Source of the DNA: Treponema sp. OMZ 790
Lineage (GTDB): Bacteria > Spirochaetota > Spirochaetia > Treponematales > Treponemataceae
Direction of reading: 5' to 3'
DNA length: 64,000 nucleotides
Assembly: GCF_024181285.1 (NCBI RefSeq)
Contig: NZ_CP051201.1
Span: 620,001 to 684,000, forward strand
The number at the start of each line of letters is the position of its first letter. Position 1 is the stretch's first letter. This document shows positions 52,526 to 58,646 of this stretch, piece by piece. The position numbers and the translations under genes are program-made. The notes beneath the pieces were generated by a model, which saw only the letters and a program-made list of their open reading frames with translations, was not told the origin of the DNA and searched no databases.

Positions 52526-52751
52526 CAGGGCAACCGCACCAGATTGCTGAAGCGGTTGGCTTCCTTATTGAGCGAAATTTTAAACAAAATTTCGCTCTTT
52601 TGTTCAAAAAAACAGGGTAACCGCATCATAGGGGGAACAAAATAGCAAAAAAATAGGCTGTGAATACCCCTCTTGCAGCCGCATAGCGGCGAAAGGCGGG
52701 TTGAACAGCCTATGTTTTTTGCGAAGATGAAACTCTGGTGCGGTTACCCTG
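52526..52751. mobile_element. Miniature inverted-repeat element, 226 bp, with 10-bp target duplication
   Basis: Terminal repeats CAGGGCAACCGCACCAG (52526-52542) and CTGGTGCGGTTACCCTG (52735-52751) match at 16 of 17 positions. Both sides are flanked by ACTTTCGGTA (52516-52525 and 52752-52761). Inside are a hairpin GAGCGAAATTTT/AAAATTTCGCTC with T-tract (52570-52601), a third terminus-like copy CAGGGTAACCGCATCA (52613-52628), and a second hairpin ATAGGCTGT/ACAGCCTAT with T6. No protein is encoded, so it would need a transposase elsewhere. It lies just before the brnT promoter. Confidence 0.8.
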
Positions 52752-52763
52752 ACTTTCGGTACC

Positions 52764-52792
52764 TTGACTATGTATGCAATCACATATATACT
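52764..52792 (+). promoter_or_regulatory. Promoter of brnTA
   Basis: TTGACT (52764-52769), 17 bp, TATACT (52787-52792). The -35 begins 2 bp after the right target duplication of the miniature element. Confidence 0.75.
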
Positions 52793-52814
52793 ATAAATTA
52801 AAAGAGAGCTGGAG

Positions 52815-53102
52815 ATGATTTTTGAATGGGATGAGGTTAAAAATGAAACTAACATAAAAAAACATGACGGTATTTCATTCAGAATAGCAGCTCGTATTTT
52901 TCTCGATAATAAGCGTATAGAAAAATACGACGAGCAACATTCAACTATTGAAGAACAGCGTTGGAATGCGATCGGTCTTGTTGAAGATGTGCTTTTTGTT
53001 GTGTTTACGGAAAGAAAGAACAATATAATTAGGCTTATATCTGCACGAAAAGCAAATCAGGAGGAAATAAATGAATACTATAGTAACTATGACATTAGAT
53101 GA
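52815..53102 (+). CDS. brnT: BrnT-family toxin
   Basis: A 95-residue ribonuclease toxin. MIFEWDEVKNETNIKKHDGISF is the canonical start (FEWDxxKxxxNxxKHGVSF), followed by RWNAIGLVEDVLFVVFTER and IRLISARKANQEE, the RISARxAxxxE end of the family. GGAG lies just upstream. It overlaps brnA by 32 bp, with the toxin first, as is usual for BrnTA. Confidence 0.93.
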   Translation: MIFEWDEVKNETNIKKHDGISFRIAARIFLDNKRIEKYDEQHSTIEEQRWNAIGLVEDVLFVVFTERKNNIIRLISARKANQEEINEYYSNYDIR

Positions 53103-53349
53103 TTTAAAGAAAACTCCGCTCACAGAAGAAGAAAAACAAACTATCCGAAAAGCAAAGTCTATCCCTGCTGATGATTGCCCCGAACAATCTAAAGAAGATC
53201 TTGCCAAATTCAAACCATGGTATGAAGTACATAAAAAAGATGAAAATAGTATTAAAATAGATGCTGATGTATTGGAATGGTTTAAAGCTCAAGGTAAAGG
53301 CTATAAAACAAAAATTAATGCTGTTTTACGTTCTTATGCGTTTGGCTGA
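53071..53349 (+). CDS. brnA: BrnA-family antitoxin
   Basis: A 92-residue antitoxin. The C-terminal half, IKIDADVLEWFKAQGKGYKTKINAVLRSYAFG, is the ribbon-helix-helix DNA-binding module of BrnA (IxxDxDVLxWFKxxGxGYQTRIN). The N-terminal half (PLTEEEKQTIRKAKSIPADD) wraps the toxin. AGGAGG lies 7 nt before the ATG, inside brnT. It probably represses the promoter at 52764 together with BrnT. Confidence 0.93.
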   Translation: MNTIVTMTLDDLKKTPLTEEEKQTIRKAKSIPADDCPEQSKEDLAKFKPWYEVHKKDENSIKIDADVLEWFKAQGKGYKTKINAVLRSYAFG

Positions 53350-53355
53350 TGAAGC

Positions 53356-53430
53356 TGCAAAGTACAAAGTGCGAAGTGCGGCATTCGTCATTTCAGCGTT
53401 CGACATTCGACCTTTCCATCGTTCGTCCTT
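53356..53430 (+). repeat. GAAGT/ACTTC palindromic repeat, copy 3
   Basis: Follows the brnA stop. Left arm of AAAGTACAAAGTGCGAAG units, right arm of CATTCGACCTTTCCATCG units. Confidence 0.65.
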
Positions 53431-53431
53431 A

Positions 53432-53450
53432 GTAATAGGTGACCTATTAC
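53432..53450. promoter_or_regulatory. Perfect 19-bp palindrome
   Basis: GTAATAGGT-G-ACCTATTAC lies directly after repeat copy 3. Nothing downstream is an obvious target gene; it may be an operator relic or part of a mobile end. Confidence 0.4.
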
Positions 53451-53531
53451 AGCTAAAATATGGCACATATTTCAGTACTATACTAGGCGGCCTCGTGGGA
53501 TATTACAAAATTGGTTTATTGCGGGTTAATT

Positions 53532-53702
53532 TTATAAAGCTTCAATTTCTTCTTTGCAAAGCCTTGTCATTTGCATAATAAAATCAAGTTCGCAATTTGC
53601 TTGTTTCATCAGCTTTGCTGTTTCATGTTCTTCGGCACGCTGTACGGTTATATCGGTTTCATAATCATATTCGGCCAATAACATGTTTATTACCTCCTCT
53701 TT
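53532..53702 (-). pseudogene. C-terminal remnant of an Rpn-family nuclease gene
   Basis: From KEEVINMLLAEYDYETDI to EEIEAL the frame is the last 55 or so residues of an Rpn-type protein and matches the neighbours at 53908 and 55078 nearly word for word in the VINMLLAEYDYETDI block. The rest of the gene is gone; upstream is the hairpin repeat 53703-53866. The frame stays open into the repeat, but that part is not homologous to Rpn. Confidence 0.8.
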
Positions 53703-53866
53703 TTGAAACGAGGGCATCTCCTGCGTCGCACGGCAAAAAAGTGCCCTCGACATATACCCGATACGCCTGAGGCCGCCACGGATGGCGGTGGTTTCAACTT
53801 TACGATGTTTTGAGCAAAGCTCAAAACTCGAAGATGAAAAATGTACAAGGATGTACATTTTTCATC
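53703..53866 (+). repeat. Hairpin repeat with AGGA loop, second location
   Basis: Contains CGAGGGCA/TGCCCTCG arms, CCGCCA-CGGA-TGGCGG, a GTTTTGAG/CTCAAAAC hairpin, and a perfect 15-bp stem with an AGGA loop (53833-53866). Its loop region GTACAAGGATGT (53843-53854) equals the published CsrA SELEX consensus RUACARGGAUGU. It shares the CGCC-GGA-GGCGG hairpin and the ACA-AGGA-TGT stem cap with 8321-8640. Confidence 0.75.
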
Positions 53867-53907
53867 GGCCTTGAATCTGCTCCGCCTATTTTCAAAAAGG
53901 CTTATTC

Positions 53908-54810
53908 TTATAATGATTTCACTTCTTGAATGCTTAAACCCGTTCCTTCAGCTATTTTAGCAATGTCAAAGCCAAGACGCTTAAATGCTGCAGCAGTTTC
54001 AAGGGCTTTTTGGTGTGAGCCTTGTTCAATACCTTGCTCAATACCTCGTTCAATACCTTGCTCAATACCCTCGGCAAAGGCTATTTCACGTTCTTCAGCA
54101 CGCTGTACGGCTATATCTGTTTCATAATCATATTCGGCGAGTAACATGTTGATTACCTCCTTAGTCTTGCGTTTTAGATAGTCTCTCAAAATATTGTTTT
54201 GTATACATTCCTCAATGGCTTTTTGAAAGCCGTTTTGAGAATCAGTTTTTTTCCATCTCCTTACCGTTTCTACAAATACGGTGTATTCCTGCATCGTTTT
54301 GCAGTTTTCCAGTATAGGATGCCTATTGTTCCGGTTTATGTTTATTACCTTAACGGTTAATTCAAGGTTGGGTTTTTCTGTGCTTTCTATAAAGGCTTCC
54401 GAGAGTTTTAGTGTTTTATCGGAAGGAAAAGGTTCTTCCCCATTGTAGAAAACATAGAATTCCGGGGTTGGAATATTAAGAAGTTTACGGCTATATTTTT
54501 CTTTTGATTCAAAGAAGGTTTCGTAAAGGCGGCTGATGTATTCAAGGCAGCGTAAAGGCATGTTGGGATTGATAGTTGATTGATGCTCCGCTAGAACTAT
54601 AATTTTGTTTTCTACAAGGTAGGACACATCATTATAAAAAGTCATGTACAAGACTTGATCCAAGCGGATGTTCTTCAAAGCATCCGCAGCTGTAAGAGAA
54701 GTACCATGCAGAGCATTATAAAGCGATAAAAAGTTTTCTTTTGCCTTTTCATCTTCGCTGAATAAATCGACGAAGACCGAGTCTTTGTATTTTCTGTTTG
54801 AAGTACTCAT
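53908..54810 (-). CDS. Rpn-family PD-(D/E)XK nuclease / putative transposase (1)
   Basis: A 300-residue member of the Rpn (recombination-promoting nuclease) group. The PD-(D/E)XK core is visible: an N-terminal KDSVFVDLFSEDEKAKENFLSLYNALHG, then IIVLAEHQST (E-x-Q) near residue 72. The C-terminus has a short repeat region rich in EQGIERG units (about 242-258), followed by a small helical tail AFKRLGFDIAKIAEGTGLSIQEVKSL. AAGGAG precedes the ATG. The first 37 residues are identical to those of the next copy while the middle differs, indicating gene-to-gene recombination. Confidence 0.88.
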   Translation of the reverse strand: MSTSNRKYKDSVFVDLFSEDEKAKENFLSLYNALHGTSLTAADALKNIRLDQVLYMTFYNDVSYLVENKIIVLAEHQSTINPNMPLRCLEYISRLYETFFESKEKYSRKLLNIPTPEFYVFYNGEEPFPSDKTLKLSEAFIESTEKPNLELTVKVININRNNRHPILENCKTMQEYTVFVETVRRWKKTDSQNGFQKAIEECIQNNILRDYLKRKTKEVINMLLAEYDYETDIAVQRAEEREIAFAEGIEQGIERGIEQGIEQGSHQKALETAAAFKRLGFDIAKIAEGTGLSIQEVKSL

Positions 54811-54929
54811 AGCTATGTCTCCTTGCCGTTCGTATTATAACATAGATTAGCAAGTTTTTAAAGAGTTATAGATAGATATTTTAAGGGAGAAGTGCGAAGT
54901 TCAAAGTGCGAAGGACAAATGGCGAAGTG
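54701..54929. repeat. 229-bp direct duplication, copy 1
   Basis: Covers the first 37 codons, promoter region and ribosome-binding site of Rpn gene 1 and the first part of palindromic repeat copy 4. It matches 55859-56087 without gaps and with few substitutions. Confidence 0.9.
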
Positions 54930-54980
54930 CGAAGTACAAAGTGCGACATTTGACATTCGTACTTTCCATCGTTCATCCTT
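54890..54980 (+). repeat. GAAGT/ACTTC palindromic repeat, copy 4
   Basis: Left arm of AAGTGCGAAGTTCAAAGT units, right arm ATTCGTACTTTCCATCG. Between Rpn genes 1 and 2. Confidence 0.7.
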
Positions 54981-54989
54981 TCAAAATAT

Positions 54990-55074
54990 ACGGGCATCTC
55001 CTGCGTCGCACGGCAAAAAACAGTCCTCGACGTATATCCGATACTCCTGTTGCCGCCACAGATGGCGGTGGATA
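54990..55074 (-). repeat. Partial hairpin repeat (related to 53703-53866)
   Basis: Shares the GGGCATCTCCTGCGTCGC stretch and the GCCGCCAC-GATGGCGGTGG hairpin with 53703-53800, but lacks the AGGA-loop hairpin and ends 3 bp after the stop of Rpn gene 2. In both places the element lies at the 3' side of an Rpn gene. Confidence 0.75.
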
Positions 55075-55077
55075 GCT

Positions 55078-55968
55078 TTACAGTTTTTCTATATCTTCTT
55101 GAGATAAACCTGTCATAAGACAAATTTCCGAAATAGGGTACTGATGAGAAATCATCAACTTTGCCGTTTCAAGTTTTGTTTGATACGAGCCTTGTTCAAT
55201 ACCTTGTTCAATACCTTGCTCAATTCCTTGCTGTATGCCAATCATTAGGCTTTCTTGTCTTTGTACCGCAATGTCGGTTTCATAATCATATTCGGCCAAT
55301 AACATGTTGATTACCTCCCGTGATTTTCTCGTTAAATATTCTTGTAAGATTCCTTTTTCTATACAGATTTTTACCGCATTGGTAAAGCCGTTTTCTATGT
55401 CAAGCAGGGTTTGTTTTCTCACTTCTTCAACAAAAAGGCTGTATTCTTCAAGCGGTTTGCACTCCGCGAGAACCTTATTTGCCTTATCCGTATTGATGTT
55501 CAGGACCTTTACTGTAAGCTCCAAAGGTAGTTGTTCAGGTTGTGTAATAAATGCATCCGACAGTTTTAGAGTTGTAGTTTCAGGGTAATCTTCTTTACCG
55601 TTGTAAAAAACGTAGAATTCCGGTGTTGGTATTTTTGAAAGTTTTCTTAAATACCTGTCGGTAGGAGCTTGTAGTTTCTCATAAAGTCTTGCGATATATT
55701 CTAAAAAGCGCAAAGGCATATTTTCGTTTATTGTAGATTGGTGCTCTGCAAGTACGATTATTTTGTTGTCCACAAGACAAGAAACATCGTTGACTATGTT
55801 CATGTACATGACATTATCCAGCCTTATGTTTTCTACAGGGCACGACAGTTGCAGATTTGTACCATGCAGAGCATTATAAAGCGATAAAAAGTTTTCTTTT
55901 GCCTTTTCATCTTCGCTGAATAAATCGACGAAGACCGAGTCTTTATATTTTCTGTTTGAAGTACTCAT
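55078..55968 (-). CDS. Rpn-family PD-(D/E)XK nuclease / putative transposase (2)
   Basis: A 296-residue Rpn-type protein with the same plan as gene 1: an identical start (KDSVFVDLFSEDEKAKEN), LAEHQST near residue 72, a VINMLLAEYDYETDI block near 218, GIEQGIEQGIEQG repeats near 245, and a tail ending LMTGLSQEDIEKL. Between the shared blocks the two proteins diverge. Upstream DNA is almost the same as for gene 1 for over 100 bp. AAGGAG precedes the ATG. Rpn proteins promote RecA-independent recombination in Escherichia coli; the natural role here is unknown. Confidence 0.88.
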   Translation of the reverse strand: MSTSNRKYKDSVFVDLFSEDEKAKENFLSLYNALHGTNLQLSCPVENIRLDNVMYMNIVNDVSCLVDNKIIVLAEHQSTINENMPLRFLEYIARLYEKLQAPTDRYLRKLSKIPTPEFYVFYNGKEDYPETTTLKLSDAFITQPEQLPLELTVKVLNINTDKANKVLAECKPLEEYSLFVEEVRKQTLLDIENGFTNAVKICIEKGILQEYLTRKSREVINMLLAEYDYETDIAVQRQESLMIGIQQGIEQGIEQGIEQGSYQTKLETAKLMISHQYPISEICLMTGLSQEDIEKL

Positions 55969-56087
55969 AGCTATGTCTCCTTGCCGTTCGTATTATAACA
56001 TAGATTAGCAAGTTTTTAAAGAGTTATAGACAGATATTTTAAGGGAGAAGTGCGAAGTTCAAAGTGCGAAGGACAAATGGCGAAGTG
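55859..56087. repeat. 229-bp direct duplication, copy 2
   Basis: Second copy of 54701-54929, at the start of Rpn gene 2. The coding part, -10 TATAAT, AAGGAG and the beginning of the palindromic repeat are all duplicated. Confidence 0.9.
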
Positions 56088-56145
56088 GGAAGTACGGCAT
56101 TCGTACTTTCAGACATTCGATATTTCCATCATTCGAACTTTCCAA
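56047..56145 (+). repeat. GAAGT/ACTTC palindromic repeat, copy 5
   Basis: Lies between Rpn gene 2 (reverse) and Rpn gene 3 (forward), with the same arm units as the other copies. Confidence 0.7.
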
Positions 56146-56244
56146 TTTTTTTAAAAAAATTTTACTATTTATTCAAAGTAAAACCCTATAATTATGTGAA
56201 GGCAGGAAGGAAGATACTGCCTGACACCTAAAATAGGAGTTCTT

Positions 56245-57141
56245 ATGAATGAAGAGAAAATTTTAAACCCCAAGACCGATTGGGTATTCAAGCTGATGTT
56301 TTCCAAAGGCGAGGAAGGAAACAAGGCTCTCATAAGCTTTCTTAATGCTTTTTTGGAAGATTCCTACGGTAAAATCACAAAGGCCGACATCCTTAACACC
56401 GAGCTCATCAGGGATAGGCCGGCCGGAGAAACCTACCGCCTTGATTTTTTGATTAAGACCGATACAGGTCTTCTTGTAGACCTTGAAATGCAGCAGTTTT
56501 GGAAAGCCAATTACCCAAGGCGAAATCAAATGTACCTGATGCGCATGGCCTCACGATTTTTAAAGACCGAGCCTAAAGAAGATGATTTTTTGTACGCAAT
56601 AAGCCTTTCGGTGTTCGGCTGTGACGTTCCTAAAAATGCAGAACTTGTAAGAGTATCTGAGAGCTCTGTAATTCAATATCTTTATGTTGAATTAAACGAG
56701 CTAATAGTTTATACTATGAAAAAGAGCTTGGAAGATTATAGCCTAAAAGACTTTTGGATAAGGTTTTTAGCCAACTATGAAGAAGACAAAAGAAGCGGAA
56801 TGTTGGAAGAATTGTGTAAATTGGAGGAGGGAATAAGGATGGCAGAAGCAACACTCTTTAGGGTAACGGATGAAGAGAGGCGGATGGCAATAGAGCTCTC
56901 TAACGAAAAATACGAGATGTATGTCGAATGTGAAAGGAATGAAGCTAGAAGGCTGGGTTTAGAGGAAGGACGAGCTGAAGGAATAAATATAGGCTTAGCC
57001 GAAGGTCGTGCAGAAGGCCGAGCTGAAGGCTCATACCAAAATAAACTTGAAACAGCAAAAAACTTAGTTGAAATGGGATTTGCACTAGAAATTATTTCAA
57101 AAGCCACCGGCCTAAGCAAAGAAGAAGTGGAAAAACTTTAG
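56245..57141 (+). CDS. Rpn-family PD-(D/E)XK nuclease / putative transposase (3)
   Basis: A 298-residue member of a different branch (TIGR01784-like): LNPKTDWVFKLMFS near residue 6, LDFLIKTDTGLLVDLEMQQ near 72 (the D-x-E-x-Q nuclease motif), then a helical middle. The C-terminus has GRAEG/GLAEG repeats (about 238-262) and a tail ETAKNLVEMGFALEIISKATGLSKEEVEKL that parallels the tails of genes 1 and 2. AGGAG lies 8 nt before the ATG. It faces away from the other two and shares little with them outside the tail. Confidence 0.88.
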   Translation: MNEEKILNPKTDWVFKLMFSKGEEGNKALISFLNAFLEDSYGKITKADILNTELIRDRPAGETYRLDFLIKTDTGLLVDLEMQQFWKANYPRRNQMYLMRMASRFLKTEPKEDDFLYAISLSVFGCDVPKNAELVRVSESSVIQYLYVELNELIVYTMKKSLEDYSLKDFWIRFLANYEEDKRSGMLEELCKLEEGIRMAEATLFRVTDEERRMAIELSNEKYEMYVECERNEARRLGLEEGRAEGINIGLAEGRAEGRAEGSYQNKLETAKNLVEMGFALEIISKATGLSKEEVEKL

Positions 57142-57434
57142 AAAAGTTACTCGCAATAAATCAAGCTTTCCGGATGATGATTCGATATATAAAGTGATGT
57201 ATCTTGCGATACGCAATGCGAGTAAAAGGTGGACGAGACTTATAAGGAATTGGCCTCTTGCCGTTAATCAATTTGCTATACTATTTGACAAAAGGGTTCC
57301 TTTTTGTTAATATGAAATAACCATTTACACAGTTTTTTGGACAAGGCCGTAAAAGGTGGACTATGCCTTTGACCCACCTGACGACTTCGTACTTCCTACC
57401 GTTCGGCATTCGAACTTTTCCTAGTTCGCCCTTT
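57142..57434. other. Intergenic stretch with degenerate repeats
   Basis: No gene is seen. A 13-bp direct repeat, GTAAAAGGTGGAC, occurs at 57222-57234 and 57349-57361. CCATTTACACAGTTTTTTGG (57331-57350) resembles the ends of IS256/Mutator-type elements. A copy of the GAAGT/ACTTC repeat (right arm only, 57382-57434) precedes the end of the next gene. Confidence 0.5.
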
Positions 57435-58646
57435 TTAGTACATCAAATACCTTTTCCTCTTCTTTAAAAACTTTTTTTCGCCGTTTTCGATAAATTTAAA
57501 GTAAGCATTTAGGGAAAGGCTCATTGTGCTTAGCTTATCCGTTCCGGTTAATAGATTTAGGCCGCAGCGTTTGGCAGGGTAGTTATTTATCTTAAACTTA
57601 TCGGGATACATATCTCTTATCTTGTACATTACGGCAGTTGCGCTTTTGACAGGGGAAAATTTGGCTTTAGCCTTTACAATTATTTGCACCCCTTCGCAGA
57701 GTTCATCTTTATAAAGCGAAAGAGAGGGAGTAAAATAAGCCGGCTTAAAAAAGACTCCGGCAAGGTTGAGAGCGTTTAAAGTTTCGGCTAAGGCTTCGGC
57801 ATCTATGTACGGGGCCCCAATGTATTTAAAGGGCATGGTTGTTCCTCGGCCTACCGAAATATTTACTCCTTCAAAGATGCAAAAGCCGGAATAGACCAAT
57901 GCCGTATCGGGTGTCGGAATATTGGGCGAGGGCGGAATCCACATCAAGTTAAGGTCTTCAAAATAGTCTTCTCTCTTCCAGCTCTGCATCGGGATTATTT
58001 TTAAATCGCATCCTATCTTAAATTCCTCATTGAACATTAAGGCTAATTCCCCCACAGTCATTCCGTGACGCTGCACAATAGGAAAATAGCCGGTAAAAGA
58101 TTTATACTCTTCTTCCAAGATATTCCCTTCGACGTTTATTCCGTTTATGGGGTTGGGCCTGTCAAAAACTATGAATGTTTTTCCGTCCCGGGCACAGGCC
58201 TCCATGGCATAAGCCATTGTGTAAATATATGTGTAAAATCTTGCTCCTACATCCTGAATGTCAAAGCACAAAACATCTATTTCCTTTAGCATTTCCTTTG
58301 TGGGCCGCTTTGTTTTTCCGTAAAGGCTGTAAACGGTGAGCCCCGTTTTTTTGTCTACCGTGTTCGCAATACCGGTTCCCTCCCTTGCGTTTCCCCTTAT
58401 TCCGTGTTCGGGAGAAAAGAGGGCTTTAAGATTGGTTTTTTCATATAGAATTTCGATGCTCGATCTTCCCAAAGAATCCATACCCGTCTGATTGGTAATC
58501 AAGCCGATTTTTTTCCCATTAAAGAGATTTAAGAATTCGTCTACTCTTTCGATGCCTATCTTAAACTCCGGTTTACTCATCCTTTCTTTTGCAAAGGTAA
58601 TAACGGCAAAACTTAAAAAACAAAATAAAAAAATCTTTTTTTTCAT
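57435..58646 (-). CDS. namZ: Exo-beta-N-acetylmuramidase NamZ (DUF1343)
   Basis: A 403-residue DUF1343 protein with a signal peptide (residues 4-18). Characterised members (NamZ, formerly YbbC) remove N-acetylmuramic acid from the non-reducing end of peptidoglycan chains. Family blocks are clear: GKKIGLITNQTG near 43, ALFSPEHGIRG near 74, CFDIQDVGARFYTYIYTMAYAMEA near 127, DRPNPI near 161, and PPSPNIPTPDTALVY near 237. It overlaps the upstream serine-hydrolase gene by 4 bp, matching the namZ/amiE pairing in Bacillus. Together they would release and process muropeptide sugars outside the cytoplasm. Confidence 0.92.
   Translation of the reverse strand: MKKKIFLFCFLSFAVITFAKERMSKPEFKIGIERVDEFLNLFNGKKIGLITNQTGMDSLGRSSIEILYEKTNLKALFSPEHGIRGNAREGTGIANTVDKKTGLTVYSLYGKTKRPTKEMLKEIDVLCFDIQDVGARFYTYIYTMAYAMEACARDGKTFIVFDRPNPINGINVEGNILEEEYKSFTGYFPIVQRHGMTVGELALMFNEEFKIGCDLKIIPMQSWKREDYFEDLNLMWIPPSPNIPTPDTALVYSGFCIFEGVNISVGRGTTMPFKYIGAPYIDAEALAETLNALNLAGVFFKPAYFTPSLSLYKDELCEGVQIIVKAKAKFSPVKSATAVMYKIRDMYPDKFKINNYPAKRCGLNLLTGTDKLSTMSLSLNAYFKFIENGEKKFLKKRKRYLMY

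Noticed and set aside
51877..52629. A 250-codon open frame on the reverse strand
   Set aside because: It lies antisense to a lipoprotein with a clear SD and lipobox, and its own translation has no signal, motif or start site.
50996..57434. Repeats of the accessory region as a CRISPR array
   Set aside because: The units are short, variable and palindromic across arms; there is no constant repeat with unique spacers and no cas gene.
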